A model generated the notes under the pieces. That model saw only the letters and a list, made by a program, of their open reading frames with translations, made no database searches and was not told the DNA's origin. Below are positions 47,227 to 56,565 of a DNA stretch of 64,000 bases, one piece after another. Every line of letters starts with the position of its first letter. Within the stretch, counting starts at the first letter, position 1. The DNA is from Hyphomicrobium denitrificans ATCC 51888 (GTDB lineage: Bacteria; Pseudomonadota; Alphaproteobacteria; Rhizobiales; Hyphomicrobiaceae): the NCBI RefSeq assembly GCF_000143145.1, contig NC_014313.1, positions 2,976,001 through 3,040,000 of the forward strand, given 5' to 3'. Both the position numbers and the translations under genes were made by a program.

Positions 47227-48171
47227 CTAAAACCATCCTCGCCACTTGAACCAGAGCAACGGTATGATCGTGCTCAAAACGATGAGCGCCAAGGCGTACG
47301 GATAGCCCCAGCTCCAATTCAGCTCCGGCATATCCTTGAAATTCATTCCGTAGATGCTTGCAATCAGAGTCGGCGGTATTCCCGCGACGGACACGACGGT
47401 CAGCACCTGGAAGATGTCGTTCTGCTTCGTCGTGATGAAACCGAGAACCGCGTCGAGCAAAAACTGCACTTTGCCGTAGAGCTGCGTCTCGAAATCCGCG
47501 AGTGAGAGCAGATCGGCTTGCGACGTTTTGAGATCGCTCACGACCGAAGCGCTGACCCACGGCCGCTCTTTCGCAAACGGAAGCGGGACGATGCGCTGCA
47601 ATCCGAGAATGCTCGCGCGGATATTCGATAGCCGCTCGCCGGTGTTGCCGACTTCGATCAGGATGCTTCTGAGCGCCGCGTTCGATTTCAGTTTCGGGCG
47701 ACCGCGACGGCTTTTCATTGATGGAAAAATCTGGCGCGAAAGCGTGTCCAGTTCACTGCCTATTTGCTCCAGCAGATCCGAAATCACGTCGATCATCTCG
47801 CCCGTGAGAGACGCGAAGGCTTCGGCACTTGACGTCATCTGCTTGCCCTCGAGGAACCCGGCTTTGCAGGCATTAAACGCCCTGAGTTCCGAAAATCGGG
47901 TGGTGATGAGCACCTTTTCGGACAAAACAAAGCCGATCGGTGAGGGAGGTTCGTCGATCGAATTCGCATTCGTCACAAACGGCATGCTGAGATAGAGCAC
48001 ACCGCCGCGCTCGGATACTCGGCTGGAAGTTTCGATTTCAGAGAGCTTCTCGCGGTCGGGGAGCTTCAGCCCCGTTGCCGATTGAGCTTCGGCGAAATCA
48101 GCCTGCGATGGATTGACGAGATCGTACCAGATCTTCGAACCGCTTTGCGCGTCGCCGTAGCTTGACAACAT
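47227..48171 (-). CDS. corA: CorA family Mg2+/divalent cation transporter
   Basis: A 314-residue transporter: a cytoplasmic alpha/beta domain, a long helix, and two C-terminal membrane helices (about residues 252-275 and 285-308). The selectivity loop is YGMN (SIYGMNFKDMPEL) with the trailing Pro-Glu-Leu. The extreme C-terminus LLWFKWRGWF carries the basic tail of the family. It could also be a ZntB-type efflux protein, but the YGMN and MPEL loop fits CorA best. Confidence 0.93.
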   Translation of the reverse strand: MLSSYGDAQSGSKIWYDLVNPSQADFAEAQSATGLKLPDREKLSEIETSSRVSERGGVLYLSMPFVTNANSIDEPPSPIGFVLSEKVLITTRFSELRAFNACKAGFLEGKQMTSSAEAFASLTGEMIDVISDLLEQIGSELDTLSRQIFPSMKSRRGRPKLKSNAALRSILIEVGNTGERLSNIRASILGLQRIVPLPFAKERPWVSASVVSDLKTSQADLLSLADFETQLYGKVQFLLDAVLGFITTKQNDIFQVLTVVSVAGIPPTLIASIYGMNFKDMPELNWSWGYPYALALIVLSTIIPLLWFKWRGWF

Positions 48172-48543
48172 TCGGAAGGTCCATCTCGTTTTGAGGATGC
48201 TGCTCTTTTAGAGCATCGAAAATACGGTTCAATTGCGAAGCGCAAACTTGCGAAGAAAACGGCGTCCCAGCGCGGGCTTGAGACTAGAATTGCTACCAAC
48301 AGCGCAACCTCATCGAGCGCTGCTTCAACAAGCTCAATCCGTTCCGGCACTTCGCAATGCGCTTCGACCGAAATCCGCTTAACTGCCTCGCCATGATCAA
48401 TCTTGCATCGCCTAATCCGATCTTACCGTTCGCTTCCTTCGCCTTTATGCATTCCTTATACCGGCGTCGCGATTTTCCAATCGAGACTTGATGCCCGTCG
48501 CCGCATGTTTCGCTCGTCAGCCATTCGTAGCGGAGCCAAGCGC
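48172..48543. other. Intergenic region between corA and the kdp operon
   Basis: About 370 bases. It holds the IS5-type transposase relic described separately and, closer to kdp, a pair of CCTTTATG / CCTTATAC elements (48442-48461) that could be a KdpE site. No intact gene is supported. Confidence 0.5.
48294..48410 (+). pseudogene. IS5-family transposase relic (C-terminal fragment)
   Basis: The frame at 48294-48410 reads YQQRNLIERCFNKLNPF then RHFAMRFDR and LAMINLAS, which is the C-terminal end of IS5-family (IS427-like) transposases, normally YRQRNLIERCFNKLKHFRRIATRYD...FLAMVQLAS. The conserved Glu of the DDE triad is the Glu in LIER. Upstream in this frame there are TAG and TGA stops (about 48275-48290), and I saw no terminal repeat or D-D part. 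It is a decayed fragment, not an active element. Confidence 0.72.
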
Positions 48544-48627
48544 ATGCTCGATATCGCCTATCTCTTCCTCGGCCTTGGCTGCTTCGGCCTGATGGCCGGT
48601 TACGCCAAGCTGTGCGGCAGGCTGTGA
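48544..48627 (+). CDS. 27-aa hydrophobic small protein preceding kdpF
   Basis: ATG 48544 to TGA 48627 gives MLDIAYLFLGLG then CFGLMAGYAKLCGRL, a single hydrophobic helix. It ends 7 bases before kdpF. Very short proteins of this pattern occur before kdpFABC in related alphaproteobacteria, which supports it being real. Its role is unknown. Confidence 0.55.
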   Translation: MLDIAYLFLGLGCFGLMAGYAKLCGRL

Positions 48628-48634
48628 GACGGCC

Positions 48635-48721
48635 ATGAGCGATCCCATCATCGGCCTGATCGTCGCCGTCGGTCTCGGCGCCTATCTCGTCTACACGCTC
48701 GTCAGGCCCGAAAAGTTCTAA
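48635..48721 (+). CDS. kdpF: K+-transporting ATPase small subunit KdpF
   Basis: A 28-residue single-helix protein (MSDPIIGLIVAVGLG then AYLVYTLVRPEKF) that stabilises the KdpFABC complex. The PEKF ending is the KdpF hallmark. It lies 19 bases before kdpA and would be missed by a minimum-length cut-off. Confidence 0.9.
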   Translation: MSDPIIGLIVAVGLGAYLVYTLVRPEKF

Positions 48722-48740
48722 CGGCCCGGAGGGCTAGTCC

Positions 48741-50450
48741 ATGACATTGGCTGGTTGGATTCAGATTGTGCTGGTGCTCGCCGCTGTGCTCTTGGCCGCC
48801 TGGCCGCTCGGCCACTACATGGCGCGCGTTTTCGCCGGGGAACGCACGGCGCTGTCGTCCATCTTGAACCCGGGAGAGCGCAGCCTTTACGCGTTGGCGC
48901 GAGTCAAGCCGGGCTCCGAACAGACGTGGCTTTCCTATACGCTTGCCATGCTCGTGTTCAACGGCATCGGGTTCGTCTTCCTCTACGCGTTGATGCGGCT
49001 GCAGCATCTCCTACCGCTCGATGCGCAAGGTTTCGCCGCCGTCGAACCGGGGCTCGCCTTCAATACGTCGATGAGCTTCGTCACCAACACCAACTGGCAA
49101 TCGTATGCCGGGGAAACGACGATGGGCCATCTCGTCCAGATGACGGGGCTCGCCGTGCAGAATTTCCTTTCCTCTGCTACCGGCATTGCGCTTGCCGTCG
49201 CCGTGGTCCGCGCGTTTACGCGCAGCGGCGTTCGGGAAATCGGCAATTTCTGGGTCGATGTCACGCGTGCGACGCTCTACGTCCTGCTGCCGCTGTCGAT
49301 CGTGGTGGCGCTCGTCTACGTCGCATCAGGAGTGCCGCAGACGCTTGCGATCAACATTTCCGCGACCACGCTTGAGGGCGCAAAGCAAACGATCGCGCTC
49401 GGTCCCGTCGCAAGCCAAGAGGCCATCAAACAACTCGGCACCAATGGCGGCGGCTTCTTCAACGCCAATGCCGCACACCCGTTCGAGAATCCGAACGCCT
49501 GGTCGAACATTCTGTCGATCTGGAGCATGCTGCTCATCCCGACGGCAATGACGTTCACGTTCGGCCGCATGGTTGGCGACCGGCGGCAAGGCTGGACGCT
49601 GCTCGCGGTCATGGGCGTTCTGCTGATCGCCGGAACCGCAGTCATCTATGCGTCCGAGACGACCGGTAATCCGCTGCTCGCGGCGGCGGGCGTCGATCCT
49701 TCGGCCGGCAACCTCGAAGGCAAGGAGCTTCGCTTCGGACAAGCGCTGACCGCACTCTATATCGCCGCCACGACCGGGCTTTCGTGCGGCGCCGTCAACG
49801 CTATGCACGACTCGCTGATGCCACTCGGCGGCATGGTTCCTTTGTTCATGATCGAGCTTGGCGAAATTCTGCCGGGCGGTGTCGGCTCCGGCCTCTACGG
49901 CATGATCGTCATGGCGCTGCTTGCCGTGTTCGTCGCCGGCCTGATGGTCGGGCGAACGCCTGAGTATCTCGGCAAGAAGATCGAGGCGCGCGAGATGAAG
50001 CTCGCGATGCTGGCGTTGATCGTACTGCCCTTTTGCATTCTCAGCTTCACGGCGATTGCGGCAGTGCTGCCAGCTGCGCTGACGAGCCTCGCGAACGGCG
50101 GGCCGCACGGGCTGAGCGAGATCCTTTACGCTTACTCGTCGGCGACCGGCAACAATGGCTCCGCTTTCGCAGGGCTAAACGCCAATACGCCGTGGTTCAA
50201 CACGACCCTCGGTCTCGCCATGATGTTCGGACGTTTCGCCTACGTCGTGCCGGTGATGGCGATTGCGGGCTCGATCGCCGCCAAGACGAAAACAGCGGCA
50301 TCGGCCGGGACGTTTCCGACAGACGGCGCCTTGTTCTCCGGCCTGCTCACTGGCGTGATCCTGATCCTCGGTGGCCTTCTGTATTTCCCCGCTCTGGCAC
50401 TCGGTCCCATCGTCGAACACCTGCTGATGCTGGCTGGCAAAACATTCTAG
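48741..50450 (+). CDS. kdpA: K+-transporting ATPase subunit A
   Basis: A 569-residue channel-like subunit with ten membrane helices that binds and conducts K+. The selectivity-loop motifs are seen ([52 protein letters not shown] and [13 protein letters not shown]). The length is normal. It is followed after 6 bases by kdpB. Confidence 0.97.
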   Translation: MTLAGWIQIVLVLAAVLLAAWPLGHYMARVFAGERTALSSILNPGERSLYALARVKPGSEQTWLSYTLAMLVFNGIGFVFLYALMRLQHLLPLDAQGFAAVEPGLAFNTSMSFVTNTNWQSYAGETTMGHLVQMTGLAVQNFLSSATGIALAVAVVRAFTRSGVREIGNFWVDVTRATLYVLLPLSIVVALVYVASGVPQTLAINISATTLEGAKQTIALGPVASQEAIKQLGTNGGGFFNANAAHPFENPNAWSNILSIWSMLLIPTAMTFTFGRMVGDRRQGWTLLAVMGVLLIAGTAVIYASETTGNPLLAAAGVDPSAGNLEGKELRFGQALTALYIAATTGLSCGAVNAMHDSLMPLGGMVPLFMIELGEILPGGVGSGLYGMIVMALLAVFVAGLMVGRTPEYLGKKIEAREMKLAMLALIVLPFCILSFTAIAAVLPAALTSLANGGPHGLSEILYAYSSATGNNGSAFAGLNANTPWFNTTLGLAMMFGRFAYVVPVMAIAGSIAAKTKTAASAGTFPTDGALFSGLLTGVILILGGLLYFPALALGPIVEHLLMLAGKTF

Positions 50451-50456
50451 GAGGCG

Positions 50457-52511
50457 ATGATGAGCAAGCGCGCAGTTTACGGATTGCTGGACCGCTCTAT
50501 TCTCCGCCGTGCCGCCGCCGACGCATTTCGCAAGCTCGGACCGCGAAAGCTCGTGCGCAATCCGGTGATGTTCGTCACAGGCGTGGTGGCGGCTTTCGTC
50601 ACCGCGATCTTCATTCGCGATGTCGCGATGGGCCGGGGCGGGCTTCTCTTCACCGGGCAGATTGCAGCCTGGCTATGGTTCACCGTTCTTTTCGCCAATT
50701 TTGCTGAAGCCGTCGCAGAAGGCCGTGGCCGGGCGCAAGCGGACGCACTGAGGCGCACGCGCAGCGACACGATGGCTAAGCTGCTGCTTCATCCGGACGA
50801 CACCAAAGATGATCCGTGGGAAGCGAAGCCGGCACAAGATCTCGTCGCGGGCGACGTTGTGCTGGTCGAGGCCGGCGACACTATTCCGGCCGACGGCGAG
50901 GTCATCGAGGGCATCGCCTCGGTGAACGAGTCCGCCATCACGGGCGAATCCGCGCCAGTCATTAGGGAGTCCGGCGGTGACCGTTCGGCAGTGACCGGCG
51001 GCACGGTCGTGTTGTCCGACTGGATCATCGTGCGGGTCACGGCGGTTGCGGGGTCGTCGTTCCTCGACCGCATGATCGCGCTCGTCGAAGGCGCCGAACG
51101 GCAGAAGACGCCGAACGAAATCGCGCTTTCGATCCTGCTCTCCGGCATGACATTGATCCTGCTCATTACGGTTGCGACGCTCTGGGGCATCGCTCGCTAT
51201 TCCGCGACCGACGTTTCGGTGACGGTGCTCGTTGCACTGCTCGTGACGCTCATTCCGACGACCATCGGCGGGCTTTTGTCTGCAATCGGCATCGCCGGGA
51301 TGGACCGGCTCGTTCGCTTCAACGTCGTCGCAACCTCCGGACGCGCGGTCGAGGCCGCTGGCGATGTCGACACGCTGCTGCTCGACAAGACGGGCACCAT
51401 TACATACGGCAACCGCCTCGCCAGCGCTTTCATACCTGTGCCCGGACGCTCGGAGCGCGACGTCGCGGAATCCTCATATCTCGCGTCGCTTGCCGATGAA
51501 ACGCCGGAAGGACGTTCGATCGTGGCGCTGGCGCGCGGTCATTACGGACTTTCGGAAATGAGCGACAAAACCCCAACGAAGATCATTCCCTTCTCCGCAC
51601 AAACACGCGTGTCCGGCGTCGATATTGACGGCCGCCGCTTCCGCAAAGGCTCCGTCGATGCGATGCTTGCGCAGGTCGGCCAGACGATCGAACAGGCTCC
51701 AGCCGTGTTCCGGCAAGCCGTCGACTCGATCGCGCGGACGGGCGGCACGCCGCTCGCTGTTGCCGAAGGTGCCGATCTCGTCGGCGTCATTCACCTCAAG
51801 GATGTCGTCAAGCCCGAGATCAAGACGCGCTTTGCGGCGCTGCGCCAGATGGGCATCAAGACCGTGATGGTAACCGGAGACAATCCCGTCACGGCCGCCG
51901 CTATCGCCTCCGAGGCTGGCGTCGACGACTACATCGCGGAAGCGACGCCGCAGGACAAGCTGGCCTATATCCGCTCCGAGCAGCGCAAGGGCCGGCTGAT
52001 CGCCATGTGCGGCGACGGCACCAACGATGCGCCGGCGCTTGCCCAGGCCGATGTCGGCGTCGCAATGCAGACGGGCACGCAGGCGGCGCGCGAAGCGGGC
52101 AATATGGTCGACCTCGACAGCGATCCGACGAAGCTGATCGAGATCACCGAAATCGGCAAACAGTTGCTGATGACACGCGGCTCCTTGACGACATTTTCCA
52201 TCGCCAACGATGTCGCGAAATATTTCGCAATCATTCCGGCGTTGTTCGTGGCGACATATCCCGAGCTCGGCAGGCTCAACGTCATGGCGCTTGCGACCCC
52301 GCAGAGCGCCATCCTTTCCGCCGTCATCTTCAATGCCCTGATCATCATCGCGCTGATCCCTCTGGCGCTGAAAGGCGTCACCTACCGGCCAATCGGCGCA
52401 GCGGCGCTGCTGAGGCGCAACCTTCTTGTCTACGGACTCGGCGGCATCGTCGTTCCGTTTGTCGGCATCAAGATCGTCGACTTGGTCGTCTCCGCTTTCG
52501 GCCTCGCTTAA
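50457..52511 (+). CDS. kdpB: K+-transporting P-type ATPase subunit B
   Basis: A 684-residue P-type ATPase. The phosphorylated Asp is in [14 protein letters not shown] (residue about 310), the dephosphorylation motif is [12 protein letters not shown], the nucleotide pocket has RKGSVDAML, and the hinge is [13 protein letters not shown] with [19 protein letters not shown]. The start may be the first or second Met of MMSKR. kdpC follows 27 bases later. Confidence 0.97.
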   Translation: MMSKRAVYGLLDRSILRRAAADAFRKLGPRKLVRNPVMFVTGVVAAFVTAIFIRDVAMGRGGLLFTGQIAAWLWFTVLFANFAEAVAEGRGRAQADALRRTRSDTMAKLLLHPDDTKDDPWEAKPAQDLVAGDVVLVEAGDTIPADGEVIEGIASVNESAITGESAPVIRESGGDRSAVTGGTVVLSDWIIVRVTAVAGSSFLDRMIALVEGAERQKTPNEIALSILLSGMTLILLITVATLWGIARYSATDVSVTVLVALLVTLIPTTIGGLLSAIGIAGMDRLVRFNVVATSGRAVEAAGDVDTLLLDKTGTITYGNRLASAFIPVPGRSERDVAESSYLASLADETPEGRSIVALARGHYGLSEMSDKTPTKIIPFSAQTRVSGVDIDGRRFRKGSVDAMLAQVGQTIEQAPAVFRQAVDSIARTGGTPLAVAEGADLVGVIHLKDVVKPEIKTRFAALRQMGIKTVMVTGDNPVTAAAIASEAGVDDYIAEATPQDKLAYIRSEQRKGRLIAMCGDGTNDAPALAQADVGVAMQTGTQAAREAGNMVDLDSDPTKLIEITEIGKQLLMTRGSLTTFSIANDVAKYFAIIPALFVATYPELGRLNVMALATPQSAILSAVIFNALIIIALIPLALKGVTYRPIGAAALLRRNLLVYGLGGIVVPFVGIKIVDLVVSAFGLA

Positions 52512-52538
52512 CTGGGCCTCGCTCAAGGAGCGCTCCAC

Positions 52539-53117
52539 ATGCTGTCGTACATCCGCCCCGCAATCATCCTGTTCGTCGTTTTCACGGCGCTGACCGGGCT
52601 CGTCTATCCGCTGGCACTGACCGGCGCCGCGACCGTCCTTTTCCCCACGGCATCTTCCGGAAGCCAGATCGTTCGCGACGGAAAGGTGGTGGGATCTCGA
52701 CTGATCGGCCAGGCCTTCGCTTCGGACCGCTACTTTCATGGGCGACCGTCGGCGGCGGGCCAGTCCGGCTATGACGCGTCGGCATCGTCGGGATCGAATC
52801 TCGGACCGCTTTCCAAGCAGCTTCTGGATCGCGTTGCGCAGGACACCGCGAAGCTGCGCGAGGCGGGCGCCACCGTTATTCCGGCCGACGCTGTGACGGC
52901 CTCGGGCAGCGGCCTCGATCCGCACATCAGTCCGGCCTATGCTGAGCTGCAGGTCGCTCGCGTGGCGACGGCGCGCGGTGTGGCACCGGATCGCGTTCGC
53001 GCCCTCGTCGCGCAAGGCACCGATATGCCGGCCTTAGGTTTCGTCGGGGAGCCGCTCGTTAACGTTCTGCTGCTCAATTTGGCTCTTGACCGCGCTTTTG
53101 GAGCGGGTTCCGGATAG
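52539..53117 (+). CDS. kdpC: K+-transporting ATPase subunit C
   Basis: A 192-residue protein with one N-terminal membrane helix (about residues 8-30) and a periplasmic domain with the family motifs [37 protein letters not shown] and the late [14 protein letters not shown]. It holds KdpA and KdpB together. The kdpD start lies 3 bases after its stop. Confidence 0.97.
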   Translation: MLSYIRPAIILFVVFTALTGLVYPLALTGAATVLFPTASSGSQIVRDGKVVGSRLIGQAFASDRYFHGRPSAAGQSGYDASASSGSNLGPLSKQLLDRVAQDTAKLREAGATVIPADAVTASGSGLDPHISPAYAELQVARVATARGVAPDRVRALVAQGTDMPALGFVGEPLVNVLLLNLALDRAFGAGSG

Positions 53118-53120
53118 ATC

Positions 53121-55841
53121 ATGGCCAACACGTTGCGGCCGGAAGATGCGCGCCGCCCCTCAGCCAAGGCTTTTCTGGAGCTTGCCACCAACGAACGGCG
53201 CGGCAAGCTTAAGGTGTTTCTCGGCATGGCGCCGGGCGTCGGCAAGACCTACGCCATGCTGTCGGCGGCACGCGCCCTGAAGCGCGAGGGACTCGACGTC
53301 GTCGTCGGCGTTGTCGAGACGCACGGACGCTCCGAGACTGCGGCATTGCTCGATGGACTGGACGTGCTACCGCGCCGGACCGTCTCCTATCGCAATCGCA
53401 CACTCATGGAGTTCGATATCGACGCCGCGATCGCGCGTCGCCCGGCGCTGCTCCTCGTCGACGAATTCGCGCACACCAACGCGCCGGGATTGGTGCATCC
53501 CAAGCGCTATCAGGACGTCGAAGGCGTTCTGCAAGCGGGTATCGACGTCTGGACGACGCTCAACATTCAGCATCTCGAAAGCCTGACCGACGTCGTCGAG
53601 CGCATCGCCGGAATTACGGTTCGCGAGACGGTCCCCGACAAGGTTCTCGAGCGCGCCGACGAGATCGTCGTCGTCGACCTGCCGCCGGAAGACCTGATCC
53701 AGCGTCTCAAGGAAGGCAAAGTCTACCTGCCGGACAATGCGCGCCGGGCGATGGATCAGTTCTTCCAGATGGGCAATCTCACGGCGTTGCGCGAACTGGC
53801 GTTGCGCCGGACGGCCGATCGCGTCGACGAACAAATGCTGTCGCAGCTTCGCAGGCAAGGGATCGAAGGGCCGTGGCCGACGGCGGAACGGCTAATGGTT
53901 TGCGTCGGCGACGACGAGCTGGCCGAGCCCGTCGTACGCGCCGCGGCGCGCATGGCGACAGCGCTCAAGTCTGACTGGATTGCAGTTCATGTCGTGCAAA
54001 GCGAACGCGAACAGACGGATCGCGGCTCCGTACGACGCATGGAAAAAGCGATGCGTCTCGCGGACCGCCTGGGCGCAACGACCGTACGTCTACGCGCCAA
54101 GGACCTGACCGCGGAAGTCCTGGCCTATGCCAAGCGCAACAACATTACTCAGATCATCGTCGGCCGCTCGCGCCCACAATTGCTCGATCGCTGGCGCGGA
54201 AAATCGTTTTCGACCGAGCTGGTAGCCGAAGCGGCGGGGCCGTCCGTCACCGTCGTCGCGCCGGATGCGCCGTTGGCACCGCTTTCCTCGCCGTGGCATC
54301 TTCCCGATATCAGCGAGTTCTGGTCCGGCGGGATCGCGGCTGTCGTCGCCGTTGCGGGCGGCGTCATCGCGGGCCGGATGCTGGAGAAGATCACGCAGCT
54401 TCCCAACCTGTCGATGATTTTCCTGTTCGCGGTTCTCGTCTGCGCGCTCCGCTTCGGAACGTACTCTGCCGTGGCCGCGGCCGTGCTGTCCTTTCTTGCA
54501 TTCAACTTCTTCTTTATCGATCCGCGCTACACACTGACGATTGCATCGCCGTACGAACTTTTTGGCTTGCTGATTTTCCTCGTCGTCGCTGCCGCGACCG
54601 GCGGCCTGGCCGGACGCCTTCGCGAGCAGGCCAACGCCACACGCGAACGGGCGGAAGCGACGCAAGCGCTGTACGAATTTTCGGGAAAACTTTCGGCGAC
54701 GACGGAGATCGATGACGTGCTGTGGCTGCTCGCCGCGCAGTCGGCGGCGCTTGTCAAAGGCAAGTCGATCATCCTTCTGGAACACGCGAACGAGCTTTCC
54801 ATCGCAGGCGGCTGGCCGCCGGACGACACGCTCGGAACTGCCGACTGGGCGGCGGCCCGGTGGGCGCATCGCAATGGCGAGCCCGCCGGCTACCTGACGG
54901 AGACGATGCCTTCGGCGGCGTTTCAATTCCGCCCGTTGATCGCATCGGCAGGACCGGTGGGTGTGCTCGGGGTCGTGCCGGGAGACGCCGACGAGGCGCT
55001 GCCCTCGGCGACCGGGAGCGCGCTTCAGTCGTTCGCCGATCAGGCCGCGGTCGCCATCGAGCGCACGCGACTGTTCGAGCAGGCTGCCAAGGCTGCGACC
55101 GCTGCCGAAAGCGAGCGGCTGCGCGGCGTGCTCTTATCTTCGATCTCGCACGATCTGCGGACGCCGCTCGCATCCATTCTGGGCTCGGCGACCAGCCTCC
55201 GACAGCTCGGCGACCGCATGCGCAAGCAAGACCGCGCCGATCTTCTGGCAACCATCGAAGAGGAAGCGACCCGGCTGTCCTCCTTCGTATCCAACCTGCT
55301 CGACATGACGAAAGTCGAAACCGGCCTTCTCGACATCCGGCGCGACTGGGTGGACGTGGCCGACGCCGTTCGCGGCGCCGCCGCGCGAGCCAGAAAGATC
55401 TTTCCGGCACGACATATCGAGACTGTCATCGCCGCCAACCTGCCGCTCATTCGCGGCGATGCGGCGATGCTCGAGCAGGTCATGTTCAATCTGATCGACA
55501 ACGCACACAAATACAGTCCACCGGAGTCGGTGACCCGCGTCAGCATCACGCCAGCCACCGGAGGCGGATTGCACATCCGCGTGACCGACGACGGCATCGG
55601 CATTCCACCCGAGGCATTGAACAAGGTCTTCGACAAGTTCTATCGTGCACATGTCGGCGACGGCCGTGCGCCCGGCACCGGCTTAGGATTGTCGATCTGC
55701 GCTGGAATCGTGTCTGCGATGGGCGGAACGATATCGGCACAGAGTCCTATCGCCGACGGAAAGGGCACCGAGATTTCGATCCTGCTTCCTGCCGGCGAAG
55801 AGAGCGTATCTACTGAAACGTCTCCCAAGGATACCGCATGA
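53121..55841 (+). CDS. kdpD: Sensor histidine kinase KdpD
   Basis: A 906-residue, normal-length KdpD. It has the N-terminal KdpD domain with Walker-type GMAPGVGKTYAMLS (about residues 35-48), a USP-like domain (about 255-380), four membrane helices (about 395-500), a GAF-like region, and the kinase core with His 677 in SSISHDLRTPLASILG and the N and G boxes (NLIDNAHKYSP, VTDDGIGIPPEALNKVFDKFYR). It senses K+ limitation and drives KdpE. It follows kdpC by 3 bases and overlaps kdpE by ATGA. Confidence 0.97.
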   Translation: MANTLRPEDARRPSAKAFLELATNERRGKLKVFLGMAPGVGKTYAMLSAARALKREGLDVVVGVVETHGRSETAALLDGLDVLPRRTVSYRNRTLMEFDIDAAIARRPALLLVDEFAHTNAPGLVHPKRYQDVEGVLQAGIDVWTTLNIQHLESLTDVVERIAGITVRETVPDKVLERADEIVVVDLPPEDLIQRLKEGKVYLPDNARRAMDQFFQMGNLTALRELALRRTADRVDEQMLSQLRRQGIEGPWPTAERLMVCVGDDELAEPVVRAAARMATALKSDWIAVHVVQSEREQTDRGSVRRMEKAMRLADRLGATTVRLRAKDLTAEVLAYAKRNNITQIIVGRSRPQLLDRWRGKSFSTELVAEAAGPSVTVVAPDAPLAPLSSPWHLPDISEFWSGGIAAVVAVAGGVIAGRMLEKITQLPNLSMIFLFAVLVCALRFGTYSAVAAAVLSFLAFNFFFIDPRYTLTIASPYELFGLLIFLVVAAATGGLAGRLREQANATRERAEATQALYEFSGKLSATTEIDDVLWLLAAQSAALVKGKSIILLEHANELSIAGGWPPDDTLGTADWAAARWAHRNGEPAGYLTETMPSAAFQFRPLIASAGPVGVLGVVPGDADEALPSATGSALQSFADQAAVAIERTRLFEQAAKAATAAESERLRGVLLSSISHDLRTPLASILGSATSLRQLGDRMRKQDRADLLATIEEEATRLSSFVSNLLDMTKVETGLLDIRRDWVDVADAVRGAAARARKIFPARHIETVIAANLPLIRGDAAMLEQVMFNLIDNAHKYSPPESVTRVSITPATGGGLHIRVTDDGIGIPPEALNKVFDKFYRAHVGDGRAPGTGLGLSICAGIVSAMGGTISAQSPIADGKGTEISILLPAGEESVSTETSPKDTA

Positions 55842-56530
55842 CCGGCTCGCGCATTCTCGTCGTTGACGACGAACCGCAAATCCTGCGCTTCCTGAAGCCG
55901 AGCCTGACAGCTGCGGGTTACGAGGTCGTCGTGGCGACGACCGGCAAGGAGGCATTGAAGGCTGCCGCCACGCAATCGCCAGACATCATTCTGCTCGATC
56001 TCGGTCTCCCCGACATGGACGGCAAGGACGTGATCCGCGAACTCCGAGGATGGTCGAAGACGCCGATTCTGGTGCTTTCGGCGCGCGACCGGGAGAGCGA
56101 AAAGATCGCCGCATTTGATCTCGGCGCCGACGATTACGTCAACAAGCCGTTCGGCATCGGCGAACTCACGGCGCGCTTGCGGACGGCGCTCCGCCACGCC
56201 GCACAACAAGCTTCCGAACAAACCCATCTGAAATCGGGAGCCCTCGAGGTCGATGTTCTGGCGCATACGGTGACGCTCAACGGCGCGGCGGTAAAGCTGA
56301 CGCCGAAGGAGTTCGATCTGCTCGCGATCCTGGTTCGCAACGCCGGACGCCTTCTGACGCACCGCCAGCTTCTCGCGGCCGTCTGGGGCGCCGCACACAC
56401 CGAGGACCTGCAATATCTGCGCGTTTTCGTCGGTCAGCTACGGCAAAAGCTCAAAGCATCGCCCGATGCACCAGAATTCATCGTGACCGAACCAGGGATC
56501 GGCTACCGCCTGCAAATCGACGTAAGTTGA
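55838..56530 (+). CDS. kdpE: Response regulator KdpE (OmpR family)
   Basis: A 230-residue two-domain regulator. The receiver has the acidic pair VVDDEPQ, the phosphorylated Asp 54 (ILLDLGLPDMDG), a conserved Ser/Lys pair (LSARD, NKPFG), and the winged-helix output domain with LTPKEFDLLAILVRNAGR and LRVFVGQLRQKL. Its start overlaps the kdpD stop. It activates kdpFABC at low K+. Confidence 0.97.
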   Translation: MTGSRILVVDDEPQILRFLKPSLTAAGYEVVVATTGKEALKAAATQSPDIILLDLGLPDMDGKDVIRELRGWSKTPILVLSARDRESEKIAAFDLGADDYVNKPFGIGELTARLRTALRHAAQQASEQTHLKSGALEVDVLAHTVTLNGAAVKLTPKEFDLLAILVRNAGRLLTHRQLLAAVWGAAHTEDLQYLRVFVGQLRQKLKASPDAPEFIVTEPGIGYRLQIDVS

Positions 56531-56565
56531 CCAAGCGCAAATTCGATTGAATCAAAGGCAGGGCG

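Noticed and set aside
48066..48350. 94-residue minus-strand frame at the corA 5' end
   Set aside because: Overlaps the corA start in another frame and the IS5 relic; no RBS, and the relic frame on the other strand explains the sequence better.
48442..48461. CCTTTATG / CCTTATAC elements upstream of kdp as a KdpE box
   Set aside because: They resemble the T/A-rich enteric KdpE site only loosely; too weak to list as a regulatory feature.
51474..53015. 513-codon minus-strand frame opposite kdpB and kdpC
   Set aside because: Shadow of two well-supported genes, with Arg/Asp-rich low-quality sequence.
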